Source of the DNA: an uncultured Myxococcales bacterium
GTDB lineage: Bacteria > Myxococcota_A > Polyangia > Polyangiales > Polyangiaceae
Direction of reading: 5' to 3'
Assembly (NCBI GenBank): GCA_937902985.1
Contig: CALFNG010000104.1
Span: forward strand, 1-55,566
Length of the DNA: 55,566 bases
Shown here one piece after another: positions 46,085 through 55,171 of the stretch. The notes beneath the pieces were generated by a model, which saw nothing but the letters and a program-made list of their open reading frames with translations, was not told the DNA's origin and ran no database searches. Each line of letters opens with the position of its first letter. The stretch's first letter is position 1. Both the position numbers and the translations under genes were made by a program.

Positions 46085-46924
46085 CTAGGGTGAAGTGTGG
46101 GCGCTCAGGTATTCGGCCAGCGCGAGGACGAGCGGCCCCATCTTCGACTGCTCCGGCATGACCTTCGGCGGGACCCCGAGCTCTTCGAGCGTTCGAGCGC
46201 ACGTGGGTCCGACGGCCGCGACGACGACACGCGAACTCAACGCGTCGACGAGTGGGCCTCGCAAGCCGAGATCGTCGGCCACTTCGAAGAGATTGCGCGC
46301 CTGCACCTGCGTCGTGATGGCGAGCGCGCGGAGCTTGCCGGCGATGAGCGAAGCGACGAGGGCCTCGAGGGGCGCGCGATGTTCAGGGAGGGCCCACGCG
46401 TAGGGCTGCACCTCGTGCACGCGCGCACCCCGGGACGCGAGCGCCTCGGGAACGACGCGGCTCGCCCCGCCGTCGTGCACGTAGACGGTCTCGTGGTCAC
46501 GCACCTCGAGCGCCGCGAGCACGTCGAGGAGCTCCTTCGTCGTGTGGGGCGCGGGCGCCCGAACGTGCGCGGCCAGCCCCTCGCGCTTGAGGACCGCGAC
46601 GGGCTTGGGGCCTCGGCAGACGACCGTTGCGCGCGCGAGGCCTTCACGGACCGCGGCATCTCGCCCCAGTCCCGATGCGACCGTCATCCACCGGTGCAAT
46701 CCGACGCCGGTCGCCACCACGACGATGGCGCCGGGGCCGGACAGCGCGTCGACGGCGGCCACCGCCTCGACGGCGCAGTCGCGCTCGACCTCGCGCATGG
46801 CGGGCACGCAAACGGGCTCGCCGCCGTGTCGCCGGACGAGCGACGCCAGCTCGCTCTCCATGCGCGACTCGAGGAGCGCGACGCGAGCGCCGTGGAGCGA
46901 GTCCCTCCCCTTGCCGGCTTCCAT
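46085..46924 (-). CDS. hemD: Uroporphyrinogen-III synthase (HemD)
   Basis: 279 residues from ATG 46924; a GTG at 47008 would add 28 residues without HemD features. The two-lobed HemD pattern is visible: GARVALLESRMESELASLVRRHGGEPVCVPAM, VVVATGVGLHRWM, RATVVCRGPKPVAVLKREGL, ETVYVHDGG, LRALAITTQVQARNLFEVA and VVAAVGPTCARTLEELGVPPKVMPEQSKMGPLVLAL. It closes and inverts hydroxymethylbilane for heme, siroheme and corrinoids. No other hem gene is beside it. The family is weakly conserved, and HemD-like domains also occur in regulators. Confidence 0.82.
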   Translation of the reverse strand: MEAGKGRDSLHGARVALLESRMESELASLVRRHGGEPVCVPAMREVERDCAVEAVAAVDALSGPGAIVVVATGVGLHRWMTVASGLGRDAAVREGLARATVVCRGPKPVAVLKREGLAAHVRAPAPHTTKELLDVLAALEVRDHETVYVHDGGASRVVPEALASRGARVHEVQPYAWALPEHRAPLEALVASLIAGKLRALAITTQVQARNLFEVADDLGLRGPLVDALSSRVVVAAVGPTCARTLEELGVPPKVMPEQSKMGPLVLALAEYLSAHTSP

Positions 46925-47116
46925 CGCGATGGCAGGCACGCATATCACCGCACGTGGGCGCACGCCAGGACGTGGGACCGCGGGTCCCACGAGCCAGGCG
47001 GCCGTCACGCCGAGCGACGCCTCGACGTTCTGCTCTTCGCGTTCGATTCGTGAGCGGGCCAGAAACGTAGAGTAGGATCGCGCTCCGCTCCCGGTTCGTT
47101 CGTGGAAAGTGACGTG

Positions 47117-47200
47117 GGCCCCTTGGCGGAATCGGCAGACGCAGCGGACTTAAAATCCGCGGCCCGTAAGGGTGTCCGAGTTCAAACCTCGGAGGGGCCA
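47117..47200 (+). tRNA. tRNA-Leu (anticodon UAA)
   Basis: 84 nt class II tRNA. Acceptor GGCCCCT pairs with AGGGGCC; the anticodon stem GCGGA/TCCGC holds loop CTTAAAA with anticodon TAA; a long variable arm follows; the T arm is CCGAG-TTCAAAC-CTCGG. CCA is not encoded (A then CAA). The anticodon stem-loop, long variable arm and T arm agree with leucine tRNA. Confidence 0.95.
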
Positions 47201-47201
47201 C

Positions 47202-47440
47202 AATGGTTTCGCGGCCTTGGCGTCGTGTTCCACGTAATTCGAGCGTAATTCGGGGAGCGGTCCGAAGGGCACGCCGAAGTGGGCGACGTCGAAGACGTGC
47301 GCCTCGTTGATGTACCGCTGCGTGGTCGCCAGGTCCGTGTGTCCCCTCGCGAACCGGATCTTGATGATGTCGTCGCCACGGATCGCGCGCCACGTCCCGT
47401 ACGTATGACGCAAGTCATGGACGTCGAGCCAGCTTGTGCG
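47202..47440 (-). pseudogene. Tyrosine recombinase (integrase) remnant at the tRNA-Leu 3' end
   Basis: The minus-strand frame reads SWLDVHDLRHTYGTW, then GHTDLATTQRYINEAH. This is the C-terminal active site of a phage-type integrase: the H-x-x-R motif, the conserved His of GHTD and the nucleophile Tyr in TQRYI. The box I arginine and the whole N-terminal DNA-binding part are missing; upstream sequence is unrelated and runs into hutH. The frame has no stop before it enters the tRNA gene, the geometry of an integrase that once used this tRNA as attachment site. The element itself is gone. Confidence 0.8.
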
Positions 47441-47772
47441 CCCGCTCGGTCTAGGGGGGGGCCGTACAGTCACGGTCGCGAGGAACGGTGGGCGCCTCCC
47501 TCGAGGGAGCGGCGACGAAAGCGACGATGCCTGGTGCCGAAAGTGAATCGCGACCGTTCGCACCCTTTCGGCATCTAGGCTGACCTGCGCCGGGCCAACG
47601 CCGCTGCACCCCCACCCTCCACACAAGAGCGCAGCAGCCGGTCGCCGCGCCGCGTCACCTCGCCTGGCGCACGCGATCGTCGTCCGGCGGATTCCAGCGG
47701 CGCAGCGAGCGGGAGCTTCGGCTCGAACCTTCGTGAATCTTCGTGAACCCATCGAGCGCGGATGTGCGCCCG
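47441..47772. other. Gap between integrase remnant and hutH
   Basis: No gene recognised. The stretch has a short G-run (47453-47461), no clear hairpin with T-run and only Arg-rich chance frames. It may be leftover sequence of the lost integrated element. Confidence 0.35.
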
Positions 47773-49344
47773 TCACGCCAGCGCTCCGATGGCCGATTCG
47801 GCCGCCCCGACGAAACGGCGCGTCTCGATGAGCTCCGCCACACGCGCGATGTCTCGGTAGAGGGGGCGGTCTTCGGTCAAGGGAGCGACGAGCGCGCGCA
47901 CGGCCGCGTGCGCCGCGGCGACGCCCCGGCTTGGCGACAGGGGCGAGCGCTGATCGAGGCCGGCCGCGGCAGTCAGGATCTCGATCGCCAGCGCGTTGCG
48001 AACGTTCACGACGACCTGCTCGAACTTTCGCGCCGAGATGCTGCCCATGCTCACGTGGTCCTCTTTCCCCGCGCTCGACGGGATCGAGTCGACGCTCGCC
48101 GGGTGGCAGAGCACCTTGTTCTCGCTGACGAGCGACGCGCTGGCGACCTGCGCGATCATGAACCCCGAATGGAGACCGAGGCCCGGCGCGAGGAACGGCG
48201 TCAGCCCGGTGGAGAGCGCCGGATTCACGAGCTGCTCGACCCGGCGCTCGCTGACGTTCGCGAGCTCCGCGGCCGCCATGGCCGCGAGATCGAGCGCCAG
48301 CGCCAGGGGCTGACCGTGGAAGTTCCCTCCGCTGATCACGTCGGCGCCGCCGTCGTCCCGCAAGAAGACGCTCGGGTTGTCGGTGACGGAATTGACCTCG
48401 CGCTCGAGCACGCCGCGCACCCACGAGAGCGCGTCGCGCGAGGCGCCGTGGACCTGCGGCATGCAGCGCAGGCTGTAGGCGTCTTGCACGCGGCCGCAGT
48501 CTCGGTGGCTCTCCATGATCTCGCTCTCGGCGAGCATCGTGCGGAGGTTCCGGGCCACAACGGCCTGTCCGGGGTGCGGCCGCGCGACCTGCAGCCGAGG
48601 ATCGAAGGGGCCGCTGGAGCCCTTGAGGGCTTCGACGCTCATCGCGCCCGCGACGTCGGCCACGCGGCAAAGCTCTTCGGCGTCTAGGAGCGCGAGGGCG
48701 CCGGCGGAGGCCATGAACTGCGTCCCATTGATGAGCGACAGCCCCTCTTTCGCCTCGAGGACGATCGGCTGCACGCCGGCCTGCTGCATCGCCTCGGCCC
48801 CGGCGACGAAGTCTCCGCTCCCGAAGCGCGCCTCGCCTTCTCCGATCATGGCCAGCGCCAGATGAGCGAGCGGCGCCAGGTCGCCCGAGGCGCCGACCGA
48901 CCCTTGCGACGGGACGCGCGGATGGACGCCGGCGTTGAGCATCGCGACCAGCACGTCGACGAGCTCCGGGCGCACGCCGCTGTGGCCGAGCGCGAGCACC
49001 TGGGCGCGCAGCAGCATCATGCCGCGCACCTGGGCGACGCCGAGGTCGGGGCCGACCCCCGTCGAGTGGGACCTGACGAGGTTCTTCTGGAGCTGCCGCA
49101 CATCGGCGGCCGAGATGCGGGTCTCGCTGAGCGCCCCGAACCCCGTGTTCACGCCGTAGACGCGCGCGCCCGCGTCGCCCGCCTGGGTGATGGCATCGAT
49201 GGCGGCGCGCGATCGCGACATGCGGGCCCGGGCTTCGGCCCCAAGCGCAACCGGCCGGCCCCGACGGGCCACGTCTTCGAGAGCTTCGAGAGTCAGGCTC
49301 TCGCCCACGAGCACGGGCGGGAGCAAGGCAGAGCGGATGGCCAT
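47773..49344 (-). CDS. hutH: Histidine ammonia-lyase
   Basis: 523 residues from ATG 49344; ATG 49356 (MVAAMAIRS) is an equal alternative. Catalytic Tyr63 (VYGVNTGFG), the MIO-forming triad Ala152-Ser153-Gly154 ([14 protein letters not shown]), [35 protein letters not shown] and the [12 protein letters not shown] region are all present. It deaminates histidine to urocanate. No hutU/hutI/hutG is beside it. It is divergent from the radical-SAM gene with under 50 bp between starts, so promoters must overlap. Other MIO enzymes (PAL/TAL) are less likely because of the His-type [12 protein letters not shown] stretch. Confidence 0.93.
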   Translation of the reverse strand: MAIRSALLPPVLVGESLTLEALEDVARRGRPVALGAEARARMSRSRAAIDAITQAGDAGARVYGVNTGFGALSETRISAADVRQLQKNLVRSHSTGVGPDLGVAQVRGMMLLRAQVLALGHSGVRPELVDVLVAMLNAGVHPRVPSQGSVGASGDLAPLAHLALAMIGEGEARFGSGDFVAGAEAMQQAGVQPIVLEAKEGLSLINGTQFMASAGALALLDAEELCRVADVAGAMSVEALKGSSGPFDPRLQVARPHPGQAVVARNLRTMLAESEIMESHRDCGRVQDAYSLRCMPQVHGASRDALSWVRGVLEREVNSVTDNPSVFLRDDGGADVISGGNFHGQPLALALDLAAMAAAELANVSERRVEQLVNPALSTGLTPFLAPGLGLHSGFMIAQVASASLVSENKVLCHPASVDSIPSSAGKEDHVSMGSISARKFEQVVVNVRNALAIEILTAAAGLDQRSPLSPSRGVAAAHAAVRALVAPLTEDRPLYRDIARVAELIETRRFVGAAESAIGALA

Positions 49345-49391
49345 GGCTGCCACCATCGTCCCACAATAATTCCAGGTAAGCTGGCACGCAG

Positions 49392-51200
49392 ATGAGTCAG
49401 ATCCTCCGTCTCGCAGCAAACACCATCTGGCCTCTTCTTCGCGCTTACAACACCCGGTTCGAACGCCCCTCGCCGCATCCGTCCTGGGCGCCCGCGCCCC
49501 TCCTCAAGCGTCGCGAGCGCACGTTCCCGCCCCTCGGCTGGCCCCGGGAGACCGACTCGCTCTGTCCGCAGTGCGTGAAGGAGGTGCGCGGGGCCATTCT
49601 CGACGGCAGCGCCGAGGTCCGGACCCTGGTCGAAGGGCGCCCGGGCGAAGTCCGCGCGCAGATCCTCGAGAAAGACGGCGCGCTCGTCATGACGAAGACC
49701 TGCGAGAAGCACGGCGAGTGCGAAGACGTGATCTCGGTCGACCTCCCGTTCACGGCGCGCATCGAGCGCCTCTTTCCGGGTCGCGATTTCGTATCCCCGG
49801 CGAGCAAGCTGCGAGACCACGGTACGTCGACCATCAAGTACGGCCGCGGGGCGGTGCTCACCGTCGACCTGACGAACCGCTGCAACATGATGTGCGACCC
49901 GTGCTTCATGGACGCGAACCAGGTCGGTTTCGTGCACGAGCTCGAGTGGGAAGAAGTTCAGAAGATCCTCGACGATTCGCTCGAGGTGAAGCCACGCCGG
50001 CAGATGAGCGTGCAGTTCTCGGGGGGCGAACCCACGCTGTCTCCGTACTTCCTTCGCGCGATCGGCTACGCGAAAGAAGCCGGCTACTTTTGCGTCCAGT
50101 GCGCCACCAACGGGATCGCCTTTGCCCAGGATCCGGCGCTGGCCACGGCGGCGAAAGAGGCGGGCCTGCGCCTCGCGTACCTGCAGTTCGACGGCGTGGG
50201 GGAGGAGTCGAACGCGCACCGCAAGGTGGGGAACCTCTTCGAGGTGAAGCTTCGCGCCATCGAGAACCTCCACGCCGCCGGCATCGACGTGGTGCTCGTG
50301 GTCACGGTCGTGCGTGGGGTCAACGACGACCAGGTGGGCCAGATCGTCCGCTTCGCGATCGAGAACGCCGACAAGATCACGGTCGTATCGTTCCAGCCGG
50401 TGAGCTTCACCGGTCGCGATGAAGACATCTCGGACGCGGACCGCAAGAGCCGCCGCTACACGCTCTCGCACCTCGCGCGCGATCTCCACGACCAGCTCGG
50501 CGCCACCGAGCCGATGCGCGATTGGTTCCCGCTCTCGTCGCTCGGCCCGTTCGGCGATCTGACGGACCTCATGCTGGCGGGAAAGACCGAGTGGGGCGCC
50601 CTCAAGTGCGGGTGCCATCCCAACTGCGGCATCGGCACCGCGCTCCTCGTGCAGAAGAGGACGCGTCAGATGGTTCCGCTCGCGCAGGTCCTCGATCTCG
50701 AGGGTCTCCTCGCCGACATCCAGGAGATCACCGACGCGGCCCAGCCGCGCGTCGTGACAATGGGCGCGCTCGCGGTCGCGCTCTGCCGCCGGTTCGACGC
50801 GCGCCAGGCGCCCCCCGGCTTCAGCATCGCGACGCTCGTCCGTCAGTTCCTCAGCCAGACCGGCGCGCGTGGAAGCGAGGTCGGCGCTCATGCGCAGGAC
50901 GCGGCCGAGTTCGAATGGCGCGTCCTCTTCGTGGCCGGCATGTGGTTTCAGGACCTCTTCAACTACGACTTTCGCCGCACCGAGATGTGCATCATCCCCT
51001 ACGGCACCCAGGAGGGCGAGATCAGCTTCTGCGCCTACAACACGGGCGTCGGGTGGCGGCAGGTCGTCGAGAAGATGCACGCCTCGGCGACGCTCGCCGA
51101 CTGGCACCGGACCCGCGGGCGGCACCCCGTCTACGCCAAGAACCAGAAGCTCCCGCTCCCCTCGCCTCGCGGCACGATCCGGCTGCCCATCGTGACCTGA
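49392..51200 (+). CDS. Radical SAM protein of the tetraether synthase (Tes/MJ0619-like) type
   Basis: 602 residues. An N-terminal iron-binding module has C58-P-Q-C61 (DSLCPQC) and C104 in TKTCEKHGE, as in archaeal Tes proteins. The radical-SAM cluster motif is C164-NMM-C168-DP-C171 ([14 protein letters not shown]), with SGGEPT at 210-215. Further cysteines at 406, 408 and 412 (LKCGCHPNC) and at 533 and 547 ([24 protein letters not shown]) sit where Tes has auxiliary Fe-S clusters and its C-terminal signature. Archaeal Tes joins the ends of two isoprenoid chains by radical C-C bond formation. In a bacterium the substrate could be fatty-acyl or alkyl chains; that is inference. Confidence 0.8.
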   Translation: MSQILRLAANTIWPLLRAYNTRFERPSPHPSWAPAPLLKRRERTFPPLGWPRETDSLCPQCVKEVRGAILDGSAEVRTLVEGRPGEVRAQILEKDGALVMTKTCEKHGECEDVISVDLPFTARIERLFPGRDFVSPASKLRDHGTSTIKYGRGAVLTVDLTNRCNMMCDPCFMDANQVGFVHELEWEEVQKILDDSLEVKPRRQMSVQFSGGEPTLSPYFLRAIGYAKEAGYFCVQCATNGIAFAQDPALATAAKEAGLRLAYLQFDGVGEESNAHRKVGNLFEVKLRAIENLHAAGIDVVLVVTVVRGVNDDQVGQIVRFAIENADKITVVSFQPVSFTGRDEDISDADRKSRRYTLSHLARDLHDQLGATEPMRDWFPLSSLGPFGDLTDLMLAGKTEWGALKCGCHPNCGIGTALLVQKRTRQMVPLAQVLDLEGLLADIQEITDAAQPRVVTMGALAVALCRRFDARQAPPGFSIATLVRQFLSQTGARGSEVGAHAQDAAEFEWRVLFVAGMWFQDLFNYDFRRTEMCIIPYGTQEGEISFCAYNTGVGWRQVVEKMHASATLADWHRTRGRHPVYAKNQKLPLPSPRGTIRLPIVT

Positions 51201-51298
51201 GCTCGCAGGGTCTACGAGGGTCCATGAGGGTCCATGAGCGAGTCGAAGCGCTGCTTCCCCTCGCTCTGAACGAAGGGCGTGAGTAGAGTCCTCGGACT

Positions 51299-54200
51299 TT
51301 GTCCGCACCCAGCCCCGCACCGTGGTTTGGCGAATGGCGCATCGGGCGCGGGCGCGCCGTCCCCACGCTCGCGCTCAGCGCCGCCTCGCTGGCCTTCGTC
51401 CTGTCCGACACCCGCGCCGCTCTCTCCACGAACGCGCTCTCCACGAACCAAGCGCCGCCGGTCCGATGGACGGACGAGACACCGGACACGATGGTCGACG
51501 ACGCGGTCGCTCGGGCGACGTCGCCGGGCGCATCACAGCGCGCCCAGCTCGCGGCGATCGCGACCATCGCGTCGCTGTCCCAGCGTGCGCAAGAGGGTCA
51601 CGCCCAGAAGGCCCTCGCGCAGATCGGCGCCGCCGCCGATGCCGACGTGCGCGGCGAAGCGGCGCTCCTCGCGCGCACCCGCGCAGGCAACGAGGGCACC
51701 GACGACGGCGCGCACGAAGACGAGCAGCTCGGCGTGGTCGACGGGCTCGCCGTCCTGGGCCCCTTCCGCGACACCGGCGGCGGGCTCGACGCGCACGACG
51801 GACCCGAAGCGACGGCAGGGGCCTTCGCCGATCTTCACGCGAGATACTCGTGGGGCGCCTACGACGTGGCGTGGCGGCCCGTCCCTCGGGCGTTCGCCGG
51901 GGCCGATGGCGTTCCGCTCGACGTCTTCGTGTTCCCGCGGAAAGAGAGCTGCACGTGGATCGCGACGAAGCTCGTCGTGGCCGCCGACCAGAAGCTCGTG
52001 GTGCGGCTCTCCGCCACCGGGCAAGCGCGCCTCGTCTTCGACGGGACCGACCTCGGGCGCGACGACGCCGTGCACGAGAGCGCTCCGTTCGATCGCCTCG
52101 CCGCCCGCGTGCAGGCCGGAGCGGGCGCCCACTTGCTCGCAGCCAAGGTTTGCGCGGGCGCCCTCGACGACGACGGGCGCGTACGCCTGCGAGTCACCGA
52201 CGCGAACGGCGCGTGGCCTCAGGGCGTGACGGCGACCGCCGAGCTCTTCGGCTTGCCCGGCGCGGCCCCGGCGAACGGTCCGCCCTCGGCGCGCAAGCCG
52301 GCGCCGCGCGCCATCGTCGAGACCGTTGCCACGCCGCTCGGGCGCGCCCTCGCCGCCCCCGCGACCGACGTCGAGTCACGCACGCAAGTCGCCGTGCTGC
52401 GCACCCTGGGCGGCGCCGACGACCTGCGGAGCCCGCGCGCCCCCGGCCTCCTCGCTTCGCTGGCCGACGGGGCCATCGACGCCGATCACCTCGCGCTGGC
52501 CGCCTGGATCGCGCCGAGCGGAGCCAACCGCAGCGGGTGGCTCAATCGCGCTCGCGAAGCCTCCACGGGCGATGCCCGCACGCACGCCTTCGTCGAGCGG
52601 CGCCTGGTGGAGCGGCACGTCGAGGCCGGCCTCACCGACTGGGCGGTCGCCACCATCCTCGGCGCGAAGATCGACGCGGCAACCGACGCGGAGGCCGCGC
52701 TCCTGGCGTCGGAGGTCGACGGCGCGCTCGGCACGGAGGTCTTGCGGCGGCGCGCGATTGCGCGCCTCGACGCCGTGGCGCGACGAGACGCGAACGCGCC
52801 GACCACGCTGCTCACGATGCTCGCCGACTACCTCGGGCCCTACGATCCGAAGCGCTCCGCCGAGGTGCGCGAACTCCTCGCGCGGCGCGGAGAGGTCGGC
52901 GACGATCGCGTGGTCGCGACCGAAGCGCTGGGCCGCGCGGGGCTCATCCCTGTCGCTCGGCGAGCCCTCGCCGGCGGCATTAGCGACGCGGACGAGGCGC
53001 TCACCGTGGCGCAGGCCGTGGCGCGCTCGGGAGCGCACGACGAGGCACGGGCCATGTTCGAGCAGCTGGCCCGCTGGGCTCCGAACCGCGCGGCGGTGTG
53101 GGCGGGTCTCGCGCAAGAGACCAGCGCCGCCGCTCCTGCGCCCCAGCGCGACGAGGCGACTGCGATCGAGCTGCGCCGCGCCCGCGAACTCGACCCGGGC
53201 GAGGTGCGCTATCGCGCCGAGCTGGCGCTGCGCATCCGCTCGGCCACGGCAAACGGCGCGGCGGGTACCGCCGACGAACCGCACGACGACGAGAAGTACC
53301 TGGTGCCCTCGCCGGCGATCCTGGCGCGGCGGCAGGGCATCGCGCCCGGGCCCGAGGCGCCGAACGTGGCCGATCGTGAGCTCCACTGGCTGCGCGCGGT
53401 GGTGATGCATCCCGACCGCCGCGTCTCCGAGCTGGTGCACTACGCGCGCGAGATCGTGATCCCGCCGCGCACCGAAGAAGAGCTCTACGAGGACGTGCCC
53501 GCCGAGGGCGACCTCACGGAGATCGTGCGGGCGCGCGTGCATCGCAAAGACGGCAGCACCGCCTTTCCGGTCGAGGAGGCCAGCGACGACGCGCGCCCCC
53601 GCATCCGCTGGCCAGAGCTCGCGCCCGGCGACGTGGTCGAGGTGGCGTTCCGTTCGTGGACGGGCGGGCCCGTCGGCGGCCGAGGCGACCCGCCGTTCTT
53701 CCGCCTCGACTACGCCGGCGGCCAGGCGACGCACCCGGTCCTCTACAACGAAGTGGTGGTCGAGTCGCCGCGCGACCGCCCGATCTACGTCGACGTCGTC
53801 AACGGCAAGTCCGACCGGCGCGACGAGCACGACGAAGGCGCCGCCCACGTCGTCCGCCTCGTCTGGGACCGGCCCGTCAACATTCCCGACGAACCCCTCG
53901 CGCCGCCGCTCAGCGAGATTATTCCCACGCTGGTGCTCTCGACGTTCAAAGACTGGGACGCCTTCCGCGCGTGGTACGGCGAGGCGGTCCGCGGCTTCAC
54001 CGAGCCCGACGCCCAGGTGCGCGAGCTCGCCGCCAAGCTCACCGCCGGCAAGGCCACGCGCGAGGCGCGCCTGCAGGCCCTCTTCAACTTCGTGGCCGAT
54101 GACATCCGCTACGTGAACTACGTGAGCGGCGAGTGGTGGTTGCCGAACCGCCCGCAGCAGCTCCTGGCCCGGCGCGAAGGCGACTGCGACGACAAGGCGC

Positions 54201-55171
54201 TCTTGCTGATCACGCTCCTCAAGGCCGTGGGGATCGACGCCCAGGAGGTCATGGTGCAGACGCGGCTGACGGGGCAGCCTTCGGTCGTCCGCGCGCGGGG
54301 CGCGGCGATCCCGCTCTTCGATCATGGCATCGCGTTCCTTCCGGGGCCGAACGGGGGCACCTACCTCGACGCGACGAGCCCCCAGTCGCGCCTCGGGCCG
54401 CTGCCATCGATGGACGCGCGCGCGGTCGCGCTCCGCCTCGACGGTCCCGCCGAGATCGTCGAGCTCCCGTCGAGCACCCCCGAAGAGCACGGCGTCGACG
54501 CGACCTGGACGCTCGGCCTCAAGCCCGACGGCAGCGCGGATCTTCAGGGCGAGGAGCACGCGACGGGCGACGACGCGTTCTGGATGCGCACCTACCTCAC
54601 CGAGCCCGGAGCGCGAGCGCAGTGGGTCGAAGAGCACCTCGTCGGGCCTTGGTTTCCTACGGTCGAAGTCGACAAGAAGGTCGACTTCGAGGGCGACCTG
54701 CCGCGCGGCTCGGCCATCACGCGCTGGCGCGCGCGGTCGAGCGGTCTCGCGCGTCACGAGGGGCTAGAGCTCGTCGTGCCCCTCTCTCCGTCCCAGACGC
54801 TGGCGTCCCAGCTCGCGCCGCTCGTGAAGCGCACGCTGCCGGTGTGGCTGCCGCCCAACGTGGCGCCACGCAAAGAATCGAGGACCATCCGCGTGGTCGC
54901 GCCGCCCGGCTACGCGTTCGAGGCGCTGCCTGCGGGCGGCGACGAGAACAACGGCGCCTTCGGCCGCGCGCACCTCGAGCTGGCGCGCGATCCGCGCAAC
55001 GCGAGCGCCATCGTCGTGAAGCGCACGGTCGTCTTCGACCGGAGCGTCATTGTGGTCGACGACTACCCCAAATGGCGCGCCTGGGTGCAGCGGGTCGATG
55101 CCCTCATGCACCGGACGGTGCGCCTCGTCCCCGCGGCGCCGGCCGCCACCGCGGCGCGAGGTGCGCGATGA
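51299..55171 (+). CDS. DUF3857/transglutaminase-like protein with TPR region, envelope-anchored
   Basis: 1290 residues from TTG 51299; an in-frame TAG just upstream excludes an earlier start. A hydrophobic N-terminal anchor (LALSAASLAFVLSD) leads to a helical/beta region, a TPR-like middle (GAHDEARAMFEQLARWAPNRAAVWAGL), then DUF3857 near 690-830 (HYAREIVIPPRTEEELYEDV, RIRWPELAPGDVVEVAF). The transglutaminase-like core follows: FNFVADDIRYV, REGDCDDKALLL with catalytic Cys, FDHGIAF with His and TYLDAT with Asp. The C-terminal beta region resembles DUF2135-type tails. The triad is complete, so it may be an active protease or crosslinking enzyme. It overlaps the next lipoprotein start by ATGA. 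Confidence 0.85.
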   Translation: MSAPSPAPWFGEWRIGRGRAVPTLALSAASLAFVLSDTRAALSTNALSTNQAPPVRWTDETPDTMVDDAVARATSPGASQRAQLAAIATIASLSQRAQEGHAQKALAQIGAAADADVRGEAALLARTRAGNEGTDDGAHEDEQLGVVDGLAVLGPFRDTGGGLDAHDGPEATAGAFADLHARYSWGAYDVAWRPVPRAFAGADGVPLDVFVFPRKESCTWIATKLVVAADQKLVVRLSATGQARLVFDGTDLGRDDAVHESAPFDRLAARVQAGAGAHLLAAKVCAGALDDDGRVRLRVTDANGAWPQGVTATAELFGLPGAAPANGPPSARKPAPRAIVETVATPLGRALAAPATDVESRTQVAVLRTLGGADDLRSPRAPGLLASLADGAIDADHLALAAWIAPSGANRSGWLNRAREASTGDARTHAFVERRLVERHVEAGLTDWAVATILGAKIDAATDAEAALLASEVDGALGTEVLRRRAIARLDAVARRDANAPTTLLTMLADYLGPYDPKRSAEVRELLARRGEVGDDRVVATEALGRAGLIPVARRALAGGISDADEALTVAQAVARSGAHDEARAMFEQLARWAPNRAAVWAGLAQETSAAAPAPQRDEATAIELRRARELDPGEVRYRAELALRIRSATANGAAGTADEPHDDEKYLVPSPAILARRQGIAPGPEAPNVADRELHWLRAVVMHPDRRVSELVHYAREIVIPPRTEEELYEDVPAEGDLTEIVRARVHRKDGSTAFPVEEASDDARPRIRWPELAPGDVVEVAFRSWTGGPVGGRGDPPFFRLDYAGGQATHPVLYNEVVVESPRDRPIYVDVVNGKSDRRDEHDEGAAHVVRLVWDRPVNIPDEPLAPPLSEIIPTLVLSTFKDWDAFRAWYGEAVRGFTEPDAQVRELAAKLTAGKATREARLQALFNFVADDIRYVNYVSGEWWLPNRPQQLLARREGDCDDKALLLITLLKAVGIDAQEVMVQTRLTGQPSVVRARGAAIPLFDHGIAFLPGPNGGTYLDATSPQSRLGPLPSMDARAVALRLDGPAEIVELPSSTPEEHGVDATWTLGLKPDGSADLQGEEHATGDDAFWMRTYLTEPGARAQWVEEHLVGPWFPTVEVDKKVDFEGDLPRGSAITRWRARSSGLARHEGLELVVPLSPSQTLASQLAPLVKRTLPVWLPPNVAPRKESRTIRVVAPPGYAFEALPAGGDENNGAFGRAHLELARDPRNASAIVVKRTVVFDRSVIVVDDYPKWRAWVQRVDALMHRTVRLVPAAPAATAARGAR

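Noticed and set aside
45847-46161. 104-codon plus-strand frame with a good ribosome-site-like GGAAGGA
   Set aside because: It runs into the end of hemD antisense, and its product has no recognisable motif; possibly a leftover of a mobile element, but nothing supports that.
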